Program-made: the position numbers and the translations under genes
Shown here: positions 44,134 through 55,652 of the stretch, in pieces
How positions within the stretch are numbered: the first letter of the stretch is position 1
Layout: every line of letters starts with the position of its first letter
The notes under the pieces: model-generated
Database searches by the model: none
What the model was told of the DNA's origin: nothing
The model's input: only the letters and a program-made list of their open reading frames with translations
Source of the DNA: Buddleja alternifolia
Lineage: Eukaryota > Streptophyta > Magnoliopsida > Lamiales > Scrophulariaceae
Assembly: GCA_019426215.1 (NCBI GenBank)
Contig: CM033392.1
Coordinates: forward strand, 36,004,814 to 36,068,813
Reading direction: 5' to 3'
Length of the DNA: 64,000 nucleotides

Positions 44134-47100
44134 TCAAATACCTTTCATCGTTGGCTTAGCAGTCTTTTGCTTCCCATCGGTACGACCCTTTTTTTTAGTA
44201 CGCCGACGTACTGATGGAGTAATCCATATCCCCTCTTGGTGATCTTGTCGCATATACAATTCATCATCACTTATATCCAAATCATCAGCACTATCAATTG
44301 ATTGTGAATCACCTAAGATAGATTTTCTCCATCATCTTTACTTTCTCCATAGTCATCATCAATACAAGTATTTTTGTTTGCCGATAAAAAAATGGACCAC
44401 CTCTTATCAATAGGATCGGTGACAAAAAGTACTTGCTTAGCTTGTGATGCCAAAATGAAAGGTTCATCTTTGTATGCCACCCTTTCAAGGTCTACCTGAG
44501 TGAAGCTTATTTCATTATTTTGGGCACCATTTTTATTGTCAACCCACCTACACCCAATTACAGGCACCCGGAACCAACTATAATCCAGCTCCCATATACG
44601 TTCAATCACCCCATAATATGATAAATCAGCATAGATAGGGTTATTATCTTTCGCACTTGAGATATACATCGCTTGAGCTACAAGACTCATCCCACTATTA
44701 TGCATCGTAATTCGTTCATCTTGGTCTTTTGTATAAAATGTGCGACCATTTACACAATAACCTGAAAAACAAAATACTAGTCTGTCCGGACCCATTGACA
44801 ACCGTGTCAATTTGTCTGAAACTGAAAGTGGATTCTTTTTCTGTTTTTCTTCAATATGCTTTTGGAACCAATCAATGAAACTCTTGTTTTGCTCTCTTGA
44901 AATCCAACTCTCATTTTTTATTGGATTGAATCTCCTAAGTTGGTCCTTGTGCTCTTCAACATATGGGTCAACCTCATCGGTGTTGTGGAGCACATATAGG
45001 TGCCTGCTCCCTTTGTGTGCAAGGAACACTAGCTAATTGCTTTCCAATTACGGTTTATCCTTCTGTTCTCCCTCCCACAACATGAGACTTGGGAAGCTCT
45101 GCAACATAAGAATCTGCCAGATACTCTGTGCAAAATGTAATGTCTTCATCAACTATGTACCATTCAACAATGCAACCTTCCGGTCGATTACGATTTTTCA
45201 CGTAGCCTTTCAATACCTTTATATAACGCTCAGCCAGATACATAGATCTCAAAAATTTGGTCCACATAGTTGTGTCTTTCTAACCAAGTGAATAGGTAGG
45301 TGAGTCATTATATCAAAAATTGCAAGTGGAAAATACATCTCAAGCTCACACAAAGTGATGACAATTTGTTTCTGAAGTGCAAGAAATTGTTCAGGATCAA
45401 ACATCTTGCTCCACATTACTTTGAAGAAGAAACACAATCTAGTTATCGTGTCTCTCACTTTTTTTGGCAAAATGGCCTATATAGCAATTGGTAGCAAATG
45501 ATCCATGATTACATGACATTCATGAGTCTTCATGTGCTTTAGTTTCAAGTCCTTCATTGATACAAGACTGCTAATGTTTGAACAAAACCCTTCTGGAACT
45601 TTCACTCCATTAAGAAACTCACATAAAGTAATTTTTCTTTCCTGGATAGAGTGTGAGCTTCTGGAGGCAAATATGTATGTTTTCCCTTCTTTGTTAGTGC
45701 CAATTTATCTCTTATCTTCAATTCACCCAAGTCTAAACTTGCCTATATGCCATCTTATATCTTTCCAGGCACATTTAGAAGTGTACCAATGACACTATCG
45801 AATACATTTTTCTCAATATGCATAATATCAAGAAAATGTCTAACATGTAAGGACTTCCAATATGGAAACTCAAAGAAAATTGACCTTTTTTTCCACCCAG
45901 TTTTTATAAGGCCACCTGCAAAAGTCTTTCCAAATTTGATATCCAAGTCATTTACATTCTCAAACACGTCCTTACCAGTCAAGCACTTAGGAGCTCGACC
46001 TTTTTCTATCTTCCCATTAAAAGCTTTCTTCCACTGAGGATATCGATGGTTCCGATTCAGCCATCTTCGATGCCTTTGGAATGCATATTTCTGAGAGTGT
46101 GGAAATCGATATTGATCTGTACTCTTGACACATATGGGGCATCCACATTGGCCATGTACACCATTTCCCTCGAGATTCCCAAAAAATCATTGATTGTTCC
46201 AAAGAACATAACTCTGAGATTGAAACTTTCTTCTCTGAACCCATCATATACTTCAATACCTGTCTCCCACAACACTGTCAAATCCTCAATTAAAGGAGCC
46301 AAGTAGACATCTATATCATTTCTAGGTTGTTTCGGTCCAGAAATTAGTATAGTCATCATTATATGCTCTCGCTTCATGCATCGCGATGGGGGTAGGTTAT
46401 AGATTATCAAAATCACCGGCCATGTACTATGTGAGCTACTTTGCAAGCCGTGTGGGTTCATGCCATCTGTAGCTAGTACAAGGCGCAGGTTTCATGGTTC
46501 TTCACCAAATTCAGGGAAATCATCATCAATCTTTTTCTCTTGAGGAGAATCTGAGGGGTGTCGAATCTTGTCATCTTCAATCCTTTCTTCAATCCCTCTA
46601 TTAGCATGCCATGTCTAGTCCTTGGCAAACTCTTGACTACTGTACATGGGTCTAAATCTAGGTATTATGGTCTAATACCACATTATTTTTACAGGAGCAC
46701 ATCCATTTTTCTTGTACCGTGAGGCGCCACATTTCGGACACACCTTTAATGATGCATAGTCAGTTCTAAGCAATATGCAATCATTGAGACAGGCATGTAT
46801 CCTCTCATATCCCATGCCAATTGAGGTTAACATCCGTTTAACCTCATAAGTATGATTAGGTAACATGTTATCCTCGGGTCGAATGCTTTTTAATAGACCA
46901 AGTAAGTCTGTGAAACTCTTATCACTCCACCCATTGTTGGCTTTTAACTTGTATAGGTTTAGGACTACTTTCAATCTTGTGAACTTACTACCACTATACA
47001 GTGGTGTCTTTGAATCACTTGTCAAATTGTCAAACATTTTAGGACAGTTTCGCAAATCCTCCTCAATCACATTTTTCATCTCCTCCAAACTATCAGGCTC

Positions 47101-47394
47101 ATAATCATTCATATTGAAATCCTGTGATGGATATGATGTACCATCCAAATCATCTGACGTGATGCTGCTTTCACCGTGTCTTGTCCAATGTGTGTAACTT
47201 TTATCAATTCCATTACACACCAAATGATCTTTCAAGTCACATGGACTAATTCTCTTTTCAAAACAACAACGTAAACACAGGCAAGTAATCCTAGTTCGAT
47301 CTGGTGCATGCTCTACCGCAAACTTAATGACCTCTTTCACCCCTTTCTCATACTGCTCCAACACACGATCCGCCAAAATCCAACTTCGATCCAT
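44134..47394 (-). pseudogene. CACTA TNP2-type transposase
   Basis: The catalytic-type transposase of plant CACTA elements. It starts at MDRSWILADRVLEQYEKGV with the transposase-associated domain (LCLRCCFEKRIS; HLVCNGIDKSYTHW). Then come the Tnp2 domain (HACLNDCILLRTDY; CPKCGASRYK; STWPVILIIYNLPPSRC; GPKQPRNDIDVYLAPLIEDL; HFLDIMHIEKNVFDSVIGTL), DUF4218 (VRDTITRLCFFFKVMWSK; RSMYLAERYIKVLKGYVKNR) and DUF4216 (PVIGCRWVDNKNGAQNNEIS). A Lys/Arg tail with RRRTKKKGR follows in another frame. 47394-46672 is open; 46671-46057 is the same frame with three stops (TAG, TAG, TGA). Frameshifts lie near 46080, between 45755 and 45470, and near 44313. No introns were needed up to the DUF4216 end. Confidence 0.9.
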
Positions 47395-47865
47395 CTTGAT
47401 TCTGAATTAATTAAATGAAATAATTTTAACATCAGTTGATAGTTGAATTAATTAAATAATTTTCATTTTCATTTATTTCCCATTATTCTAGAAAAGTTTC
47501 GGCAGAGTAATGACGTAAAAATTTCTACCAAGTCGTCGACTTAATCTTCCACCGGGTGGGTTGCAACCAACAAAATTTGGATCTTACGATCCGCTAAAAT
47601 CCAATTTCGATCCATATTGATTCTGAATTAATTAAATTAACTTATTTTAACATCAGTTAAGTTGAATTAATAAAATAATTTTAATTTTAATCTATTTCAC
47701 ATTATTCCAGAAAAAATTTGGTAGAGTAACGACACAAAAATTTCTACTAAGTTCTTGACTTAATCTTCCCCCGAAACTTGCAACCAACAACATTCGTATC
47801 TTTCAACCACAACAAACCCAACATTCTAATCTTTCACCCACAACAAACCCAAAATGTCGATCTCA
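47395..47865 (-). repeat. Duplicated 5' module of the TNP2 gene
   Basis: Two copies of a ~222-bp unit are present: 47366-47587 and 47588-47810. Each includes GATCCGCCAAAATCCAA-type sequence with the start region (CGATCCAT, that is ATGGATCG), TTGATTCTGAATTAATT, a CATTATTC-AGAAAA block and the CTTGCAACCAACAA block. The first copy overlaps the actual gene start. The blocks also match 43434-43600. Confidence 0.78.
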
Positions 47866-47869
47866 CTAT

Positions 47870-48135
47870 ACGAAAATATTGATCACCAGTTGAATCACAT
47901 AAAGCATCATATTTCTAGCAATTACAAATATTGTTCACCAGTCAAATCACATAAAATTACAAATAAAGCATCCTGTTATAAATATTGATCACCAGTTGGA
48001 TCACGTAAAGCATCATATTTCCAGCAACTAAAAATATTGATCACTGGTTGGATCACATAAATCATATAAAACTACAAATAAAGTATCATATTTCCAGCAA
48101 CTAAGTATAAATATTGATCACCAGTTGGATTAATG
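47870..48135 (-). repeat. ~75-bp minisatellite upstream of the TNP2 gene
   Basis: Three to four units of the 'TATTGATCACCAGTTGGATC' repeat are the same as at 43601-44075 and lie in the same orientation relative to the gene that follows. Confidence 0.88.
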
Positions 48136-49160
48136 TACCCTAAACCATAAAATAACCACAATTTAATCCTAAATTAAACGTAAATAACCCCCAGCTAACC
48201 CAAGTTAACCTTAAATTCAGTCAAGTCCCTATTTCCCTTAAATTTTCCTCAAAAATAAGCAAATCTCAAGAATTACTTATACCACAAAATGTTCCTCATA
48301 CTTATCTAAAAAGGTTATCCCAAATCCGCACAAATACACACACATAGCACAAACCCGTTACATTTCCAATTTGAGGCCTTAAACGACCTCAAATAGCTAA
48401 AATCACAAAACTGCATTGCATATCAATGCGTCTTGTTCGGAATACCGTTTCTCTATGACTGTGCAAATTTTGAGTCATTCCGACACAATAGAATATACAC
48501 AAATATACATACACCCACATACACAAAAATATACATACACACACACATACACAAATATATATACACCCACATATACACAAATATAGATACACCCACACAT
48601 AGGTAAATATGCATACATAAATATTTATCTAGCACAAACTCTATATGTGTGTGCATATATATATATATATTTATCTAAAAAACTTAATCCAAATTCGCAC
48701 AAACTAAATGGTGGTGGTAGAGGAGGCGGCGGCGGCGCTATGTATATATATATATAGAGAAAGAGGTTATATATATATATAAAAAGAGATAATATATACA
48801 TATATATATATATACACATACATATATATAGAGAAAGAGAGAGACCGAGTGGTGGTAGTGGTGGTGGAGGTGGCGGCGACTAGTTGTGGTGGTGGCGGAG
48901 GCGCCTAGTGGTGGTGGTGGTGGAGGGTTGTTGGTAGTGGTACGACCGAGAGTGAGAGAGTGTAGAGAGAGAGAGAGACCGAGTGGTGATGGCGGAGGCG
49001 GCAACGGCACAGAGTGGTGGTCGCAGTGGTAGTGGTGGTGGTGGTGGTGGAGGGTTGTTGGTGGTGATGGTGGAGAGTGAGAGAGAGTAGAGAGAGAGAG
49101 AGTTGAAAGAGAGAGTGACGTGTGTGAAAGGAGGGGGAGACGGCCAGTCCTATCTAATTA
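48136..49160. other. CACTA right arm, low complexity
   Basis: No gene. 48136-48370 is AT-rich. 48373-48480 matches the hairpin arm and following sequence of the small CACTA element (13267-13390). 48490-48610 has the ACACAAATATACATACACCC minisatellite, 48650-48830 has (TA)n, and 48840-49105 has GGTGGTGG and GAGAGAGA runs. The GC-rich GGTGGCGG runs also occur in the small element (13805-13850). Confidence 0.85.
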
Positions 49161-49164
49161 AACC

Positions 49165-49472
49165 CACTGCCTATTACAGCGGTTCAGCCCGAACCGCTAT
49201 AATAGGCCGGGTTTTTTTTTTTTTTTTCCAGCTGTTTGGAGTGAACTGTTGTAATAGGTCCAACATATTACAGCGGTTCACTCCGAACTTCTGTAATAGG
49301 TCACCGGATCGCCTATTACAACGGTTCAGAGATAAATGGCTGTAATAGGTTACAACCGCGATACCCTATTACAACGGTTCATTGGGAACCGCTGTAATAG
49401 GTACCTCCGTTCAGTGGTTTTACCAAAACCATTGTAATAGGTGCGTTGTAATAGTGTATTTTTTTAGTAGTG
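49165..49472. repeat. CACTA subterminal repeats and right terminus
   Basis: CCTATTACAGCGGTTC alternates with GAACCGCTATAATAGG-type complements, about eight motifs in all. They form small hairpins and end with TAGTAGTG at 49472. Confidence 0.9.
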
Positions 49473-49923
49473 TCACAATTTATCAGTTTTGTCATTGACT
49501 GCCAGTGAGTGAAAACCCATGTGACAAAAGTGATGCGAGCCGTGTTCGAACACATTAGTCTAACTGAGGTGTCTATGACATAAGTTCCCACTACCATGCT
49601 CATAGTGTTCGACTGACATTTTCCTATCAAAACTCATATCATACAAGTCTTTATATAGTATTGATGTCAAGTCAATACTCTGTTCGACTTGTGAACCATT
49701 TTTAGATATTAAAGATCAAACTCTTCTAGTGCCTTTCACCCTAACCCATAGGGAGCAGAAGGTTCGCCTTATTAACAAGGACTTTACTTTGTTTACTAAA
49801 CCTTACAAATGCCTATAAGAAAACAACATGAAATGCCTTATATTAATCTAATAATGTTTAGTTACAATTCAATGCCCTATAAATCTATCATTTTGATGGC
49901 ATTTGAGGTCATACACGCTGATA

Positions 49924-49935
49924 ATCTCCCACTTG
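49924..49935 (-). promoter_or_regulatory. R2 polypurine tract
   Basis: GCAAGTGGGAGAT on the minus strand directly precedes the 3' LTR and follows the end of RNase H; plus-strand DNA synthesis would start here. Copia no. 3 has AAGTGGAAGA at the same place. Confidence 0.75.
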
Positions 49936-49944
49936 CATTCAATG

Positions 49945-51620
49945 TCATTTGCTATGGTATTTTATACCCATCCACTCTAGATATTTTTCTAGCACCACCT
50001 GTGTCATTGGCTTGGTCAATGGGTCAGCGACATTGTCAGCTGAGGCCATTTTCTGAGCATATATTTTTCCTCTTTCAACGATCTCTCTTATGATGTGATA
50101 TCTACTCTCAATGTGTTTGGACTGGTTGTGAGACCTAGGTTCCTTTGCCTGCGCTATTGCTCCAGTGTTGTCACAATAAAGCGGCAACGAGAGCTCTATG
50201 CTTGGAACCACTTGATGTTCTCCAATGAACTTCCTAAGCCAAACAGCCTTCTGAGGCAGCTATGTATTCAGCCTCTATTGTGGAGTCTGCGATTGTGCTT
50301 TGCTTGGAACTTTTCCAAGTCACCGCTCCACCGTTGAGGGTGAATATGAACCCTGAGGTGGATTTTCGGTCATCGACATCTGATTGGAAATTTAAGTCGG
50401 TGTACTCGTCCACTCTTAGGTTACCACTCCCATAGATGAGAATCATATCCTTAGTTCTCTTCAGATACTTTAGGATATTGTTCACAGTTATTCAATGTTC
50501 CTTGCCAGGGTTTGCTTGAAATCGACTAACAACGCTTATTGCTTAAGCAATGTCAGGTCTATATCAGGCTACCCACTGTAGACGCATAGGGTACAGTGCT
50601 CATCTCTTTTCTGTCTTCCTCATTTTGAGGACACATAGTTTTCAAGAGATGTACTCCCTGTCTCATTGGAAGGAACCCTTTCTTAGAATCCTCCATCCTA
50701 AATCTCTTTAGGAACTTTTCTACGTAACGGGCTTGAGAGAGCCCTGTCATTCTATTTGTTCGATCTCTATAGATTCGAAACCCTAGAATGTAAGTAGCCT
50801 CTCCCAAGTCTTTGATGGAGAAAGTACCCGAAAGCCACTTCTTAACAGTGGTGAGCATTCCTATATCATTTCTTATGAGTAATATGTCATCTACATATAA
50901 CACAAGGAATGTTAGCTTGCTCCCACTAACCTTCTTATAAACACATGGCTCGTTCTCGTTTATTTGATGAAGTAAAATCCCTTGACTAACTCATCAAATA
51001 GTAGATTCCAACTACGAGATGCTTGCTTGAGTCCATAAATGGATTTTTCAAGCTTACACACCTTATGGATACCATCCTTGGATACAAAAACTTTAGGTTA
51101 TTCCACATAGATATCCTCATCTAGGAATCCATTCAGAAAAGTACTTTTGACATCCATTTGACATATTTCATAGTCTAGGTGAGCTGCTATTGCAAGTAGA
51201 ATTCTTATAGATTTGATCATAGCCACTGGCGAAAAGGTTTTCTGGTAGTCAATTCATTCCTTTTGCCACTAGCCTGACTTTATAGGTGTCAACCTTGCTA
51301 TCAACACCAATATTTCTCTTGTAGATCTATTTGCACATAATTGGTTTTATACTATCATGCCGATCTACAAGTTTCTAGACTTAGTTTGAATGTATCGAAT
51401 CTATTTCTACTTGCATAGCTTCAAGCCATCTTGTAGCATCCACATCCACCATCGTATGATCATAAGTGGAGGGATCATCTCGATGACCCTCCTCTAACAC
51501 AGAATGGAGACTTAGCTCCCTTTGTAGTAGATATCTATACCTCTCAGGCAATTGAGGTACCCTATTCGATCTTTGCTATTGTGGTTATGTTAAAGAAGGT
51601 TCTGACCTTACTTCCTATGT
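49945..51620 (-). pseudogene. R2 reverse transcriptase and RNase H
   Basis: Minus-strand RVT_2 RT and RNase H. The catalytic box LYVDDILLIRNDIGML is intact, followed by LGEATYILGFRIYRDRTNRM, LSQARYVEKFLKRFRM and MSTVPYASTVGSLI. RNase H shows GGAVTWKSSKQSTIADSTIE, LYCDNTGAIAQAKEPRSHNQ and NVADPLTKPMTQVVLEKYLE. Between 50486 and 50558, and again upstream of 50904, stops and frame changes interrupt it; the region with the first catalytic Asp (near 51130) is present but broken. The protein ends a few bases from the polypurine tract. Confidence 0.9.
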
Positions 51621-52490
51621 AGATATATCCACTAGAGTTTCATTTTGTTCTTCAAGAACATTCTTTCTACCTGATCCTCCTTCTTGAATGAACTCATCTT
51701 CAAGAAAATGGGTTTGTAAAGCTACGATGATCCTTTGATCATCATGCAGGTAAAAGAGGTATCCCATAAATACTCATAACCAATGAAATGCCCTTTTATG
51801 GATCTAGCCTCCAACTTGTCCACTTTAGTCTTTTTGACATAAGCAGGACATCCCCAAATCTTAATGTGCTTAAGACTTGGTTTTCTATTTCTCCATATTT
51901 CCTATGGAGTCTTAGGAACGGACTTGAATGGACATCTATTTAAAATGTCTACAGCTATAAGCAACGCATGACGCCATAGTGAAATAGGTAAGTCAGTGTA
52001 ACTGAGCATGGAGTGAACTTGTACAACAAGGTTCGATTCCTTCGCTTTGTTACTACATTCAACTGTGGTGTCGCTGGAGGTGTGAATTGTAATACTATAC
52101 CATTCTCTCTAAGCTATTCATCAAACTCCGTGCTCATATATTCTCCTCCTCAATCAGATCGAAGAGCCTTTATATGTTGCCCAGTTTGATTTTCCACTAA
52201 AGCCCTGAATTCTTTGAATCATTCAATCGATTCAGACTTATGCTTCATCAGGTACACTAGACCATATCTTGAATGGTCATCAGTGAATGTGATGAAGTAA
52301 AGGAAACCTCCACGAGTCTTTTCTCCAAATGGTCAACAAACAACAGAATGCATAAAGTCCCTTTGAGACATGATTCACAAGTAGGATAGGGATCCAATCC
52401 CAATGGACCTATTAGTCCATTTTTCTCCATTTTGTGAATTTTGTGTTCACCGGCATGGCCTAGTCTAAGATGCCAGATCAATCTTTTAGG
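51621..52490 (-). pseudogene. R2 integrase and GAG-pre-integrase, eroded
   Basis: The open piece 52481-52257 has IWHLRLGHAGEHKIHKMEKN (zinc His) and CESCLKGT (zinc Cys). Its frame then breaks into the core, where the next piece reads VEVSFTSSHSLMTIQDMV, a shifted version of the usual FITFTDDHSRYG. Further left only scattered matches remain: a SDRGEEY equivalent near 52145 with changes, LPISLW near 51990 and the GCPAYVKKTK equivalent near 51840. This is the most damaged part of R2. Confidence 0.8.
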
Positions 52491-53107
52491 TTAATTCCTT
52501 GCCTACTGCATTTCCTTTTTATAGTATTTACAGTACACTCATTCTGGACATTAACGTAATATAAACCATTTACTAAAGAAGTAAAGCCAACTAATTTATT
52601 ACCATCATAAATATTGCATTGTTCATTAATAAAACGGAAAGTATAACCATGCTTAACTAAAACGGGAATAGAAACAATGTTTTTAAGCCCATTGGGTAAA
52701 ACTAAAACATTATCCAGAAATAGTAAATGTCCAGAATTTAAAAGTAATGAGGTAGATCCAATTCCAGTATCTGTGACGCTTTGCCCGATGCCAACTCTTA
52801 TCTTCACCTCATCACTATCCAGCTTCCTTCCTCACACTAGATCCTGATTCATACAACAAATGTGAGCACTAGCTCCAGAATCAAGAATCCAAGATGTAGA
52901 GAAAATGGTCATAGAACAATAAGTTTCATGAACATAAAGTTCCATACTTTGTGCGCCTGGGCCCATGTTTGGACAGATCCCTCTCCAGTGGCCTAGCTCA
53001 CCACAGTGTAGGCATCTATCCGTCTTCTGTGGCTCCTTATGCTTGCGATTCACATGAGCTTTCCATTTTCCCTTATCGACACCACCTTGAGCTCCAAGCT
53101 CACCACT
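52491..53107 (-). pseudogene. R2 zinc knuckle and protease
   Basis: Zinc knuckle CLHCGELGHWRGIC has all four ligands. The protease active site STSWILDSGASAHICC is intact (DSGA), the only intact one among the copia copies besides the DSGT copy at the window end. SGHLLFLDNVLVLPNGLKNI and SLVNGLYYVNVQNE follow. The pieces 53053-52832 and 52807-52478 are in the same frame as gag (53785), separated only by stops at 53108 and 52832. Confidence 0.9.
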
Positions 53108-53785
53108 CTACTTTGTGATTTTATTCTTCTTATTCTTAGCCTTCTTAAGCCCAGAAGAGATAACCAATGCAGGTTCTTTTCCCTTGGGCTTCAGTTGAGA
53201 TTGTGCAAAAGTTAATTTTTTCATTAGCCCAGCTAAGTTGCATTCAATCTCGTTGCAATTGAAGTTCATGACAAATTGGGAAAAAGAATCAGAAAGAGAC
53301 TGCAAAATGAGATCCGTTTGATGTTGTGGGTTCATTGTAAAATCAAGAGCCTCCAATCTCTTGATCCTCGCGATCATCTTGAGGACATGATCCCTAACGT
53401 TTTCAACCTCTCTCATTTTGGCTCCGAAGAGCTCTTTAGATATTTCATATCTAGCAATGAAATTGTGCTCACTAAAGAGCTCGACCAAGTGTGCCAAGAT
53501 AGTCCTCACAGTGGTCATCTTCTCGTGGGACCTCTGAAGCTCATTTGTCATCGAGCCAAGCATGTACCCACGCACTTGGACGTTGTCCTTTACCCATTTT
53601 TCATGAGCTTGGACTTCTTCCTCATTGGCACGTGTTCTGGCAGGTGGAGCAGGGACGTCCGTGTCCAACACGTACCCTAAAGACTCCATGTTGAGAACAA
53701 TTCTTAAGTTCCTTAGCCAGTCTACGTAGTTGGGTCCGATAAGGATGTTCTTCTGGAGTAAAACGGAAAGTGGGTTGATAGTCAT
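53108..53785 (-). CDS. R2 gag, intact frame up to a stop before the zinc knuckle
   Basis: A 225-codon open frame encodes the capsid part of Gag. It starts at ATG 53785 (MTINPLSVLLQKN), with GPNYVDWLRNLRIVLNMESL, YMLGSMTNELQRSHEKM, ARYEISKELFGAKM, LILQSLSDSF and NCNEIECNLAGLMKK. The end is Lys-rich (KKAKNKKNK) and stops at a TAG after ITK; homology continues in the same frame into the zinc knuckle, so the stop is probably a mutation. It is the longest undamaged gag here and a good reference for the others. Three leader hairpins precede it at 53995-54225. Confidence 0.88.
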   Translation of the reverse strand: MTINPLSVLLQKNILIGPNYVDWLRNLRIVLNMESLGYVLDTDVPAPPARTRANEEEVQAHEKWVKDNVQVRGYMLGSMTNELQRSHEKMTTVRTILAHLVELFSEHNFIARYEISKELFGAKMREVENVRDHVLKMIARIKRLEALDFTMNPQHQTDLILQSLSDSFSQFVMNFNCNEIECNLAGLMKKLTFAQSQLKPKGKEPALVISSGLKKAKNKKNKITK

Positions 53786-55652
53786 TTTTGTTTTTAGACA
53801 GATAAATAAGTAACTGTAGAAAATAAACCAGACTTAATTACATATTTGTATCTTAAACTAAAACCAAGTTAAATCAAGGACTTCGATTTATAACTTGCTC
53901 CCACTATATTTTTTGAGATTCACACTCCCACTATGAAAATCGAAAATGATCGTTGTTTATTACTTCGTAGTGGAGATTGATTTCTTTAATCAATGTAGTG
54001 GATTGCAACCCTTTAACAATATTTGGTCCACTACTTAATCAAAGTGATGTCTAACATCAATCAATCCAATAGACGGTCCAATCTTCTTTTCCCATAATCC
54101 ATCAAAATCGCAACCTTTTAAGGATATATAGATCTGTGGACTATCTAAGTTCATTCCCACTAACTCCTTATAATTTAACATTTGAATTTCAACTTGCAAC
54201 CCTTTAACGATATTTGGGGTGAAATATGTTTCGATTAAGGCATCTAATGCATTTTATAAAATTTTAGAGTTAAGTCTTGATATATGACCCCCACGTACTG
54301 GGAAGATGCCATATAGTAGAATCAATTCTTAATTCCATTAAGCTCAGTGGAGGGGAAGGACGCCCAACACCCCTTTCTAACTCAGTATCATTTGTGTTTG
54401 GGAGGATTTATATTCTAAACATTTATCTATGTCTCACTTTGTAAATTATCAAATTTATATTGCACAAGATAAATAAATACATGCTTCATACAACTAATGA
54501 ACATGCATCAAAAGCAATAAAACAACACATGTATCCATGGGCTTTTCGAGAGGGCCCAAGCCAATGGGCCATAAAAAAAAAAGCTTAAACTATTCTTCTT
54601 GGGCTCCAAGCTCCTCTTCTTTTTGGATTGGTCGCTTCTTCAAGGTCTATTCTAATTCTATCTATTACATAAGAATATTTGACATCCTATACATAATTCT
54701 AAGAATAAAATAATGGGCTCAAATCCGGCCCTTACAACCCATAAAAAAGAAATACATCCAAAACGAAACCAAAGCCCATGGATAATGTCACCATCATCTA
54801 ATACATGCTCGCGATAATTCAAGCAACTATGTTGGTGATTAAGTTAACAATTAATTAGTCCAACTAATTAATTTCTCTAATAAAATTCCAGATTTTATTC
54901 GTTTTTATGATAATAAACCATCTAGTGAGAATTTATTATTTAAATAAATTAGTTAATTAAAGAACCTCCAAGAATAATTAAATATTTTTTTTATTCAATA
55001 AAAACTAATTGGGCTCGATTTCATCGAATATAAATTACCAACCCATTGGCATATTTAAATTGAACTAATTAAGCCCAAAACTAATTTATTGAATGTTCAA
55101 TAATTTAATTGAACCAATTTGGGCTCATTTAATTAAAACCCGGGTCATCATCTTTTTGACCCACCGGATACTTAAAATAACCCAAAACACTTTTATTTAA
55201 AAAATTGAACCCTGTTTTACACGACCCAACCCTCCCGGACATGGGTCAAAAAGACCCAGGCCCCCCGAGGGCTTAGCCGTGCTCCCATCGTCTGAGTGTG
55301 CCGTGCGCTACGCCCCAAGCGCGCTGTGCAAGCCTGCTGCGCGTGTGTCGGGTGGCCGAAAGTGAGCGCAGCCCGCGCACAGCGTGCGCACAGTCTGCAT
55401 GCACAGCGTGCGCACAGTCTGCACACTGTGCACGCAGACAGCACACGTCATGCGCCTCGTGCATGTCTCGGGGTTTTCCAGCCCCATTTCTCACACAACA
55501 GGATTTTTCCAATTCACCATATTATTATGCAAATAATATCGAAGAAAAATTTAGAAAAATCATGGCTCAAAATCATAAATTTAACATCCAATTAGTCATG
55601 CTTCAAAAACACATAAAATCACATATTAATTTTAATATGGAAATCAGAGATT
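53786..55652 (-). other. R2 5' leader
   Basis: Untranslated leader on the minus strand. From the primer-binding site leftwards it has a GC-rich block (55255-55480) with repeated GCGCACAGTCTGCA units, the conserved GGGTCATCATCTTTTTGACC (55142-55161) and GGGCTCGATTTCATCGA (55010-55028). A long AT-rich stretch and three hairpins follow. GC-rich open frames of 75-120 codons in 55217-55660 are not supported as genes. Confidence 0.75.
53995..54225 (-). other. Leader hairpin cluster, R2
   Basis: Hairpin 1 has GTAGTGGA (53995-54002) with TCCACTAC (54027-54034), perfect 8 bp, and a 24-nt loop. Hairpin 3 has ATTTCAAC (54186-54193) with GGTGAAAT (54218-54225), 7 of 8 pairs, and a 24-nt loop differing from the first by one base. 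A middle copy of the loop (54107-54129) has weak arms. On the RNA strand the loop core is ATCGTTAAAGGGTTGCAA. Confidence 0.65.

Larger units (their letters stand above)
39714..49472 (-). mobile_element. CACTA (En/Spm) element, 9759 bp, TSD TCA
   Basis: The left end is CACTACTACAAAAAAGG (39714). The right end reads, on the minus strand, CACTACTAAAAAAA (49472), 13 of 14 bases the same. TCA precedes (39711-39713) and follows (49473-49475). Both ends carry arrays of CTATTACAGCGGTT and its complement (39730-39970; 49170-49460), the kind of subterminal repeat bound by TNPA-type proteins. Two minus-strand genes lie inside. The empty site is visible in the other R2 LTR at about 59017-59060. Confidence 0.96.
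38517..49923 (-). repeat. R2 3' LTR (left), split by the CACTA element
   Basis: The left edge is TGTTGGGTTTTTTACG (38517). The right edge is about 49923, reading CATACACGCTGATA where the other LTR has CATACACACTAACA, so the terminal TGTTAG has mutated. Without the CACTA element and its 3-bp duplication it is about 1645 bp. It is similar by eye (roughly 90% in the first 200 bp) to the right LTR. Confidence 0.9.

Noticed and set aside
44812..46306. Plus-strand frames of 64-96 codons across the CACTA transposase
   Set aside because: They are antisense shadows of the TNP2-type gene, whose minus-strand motifs are clear.
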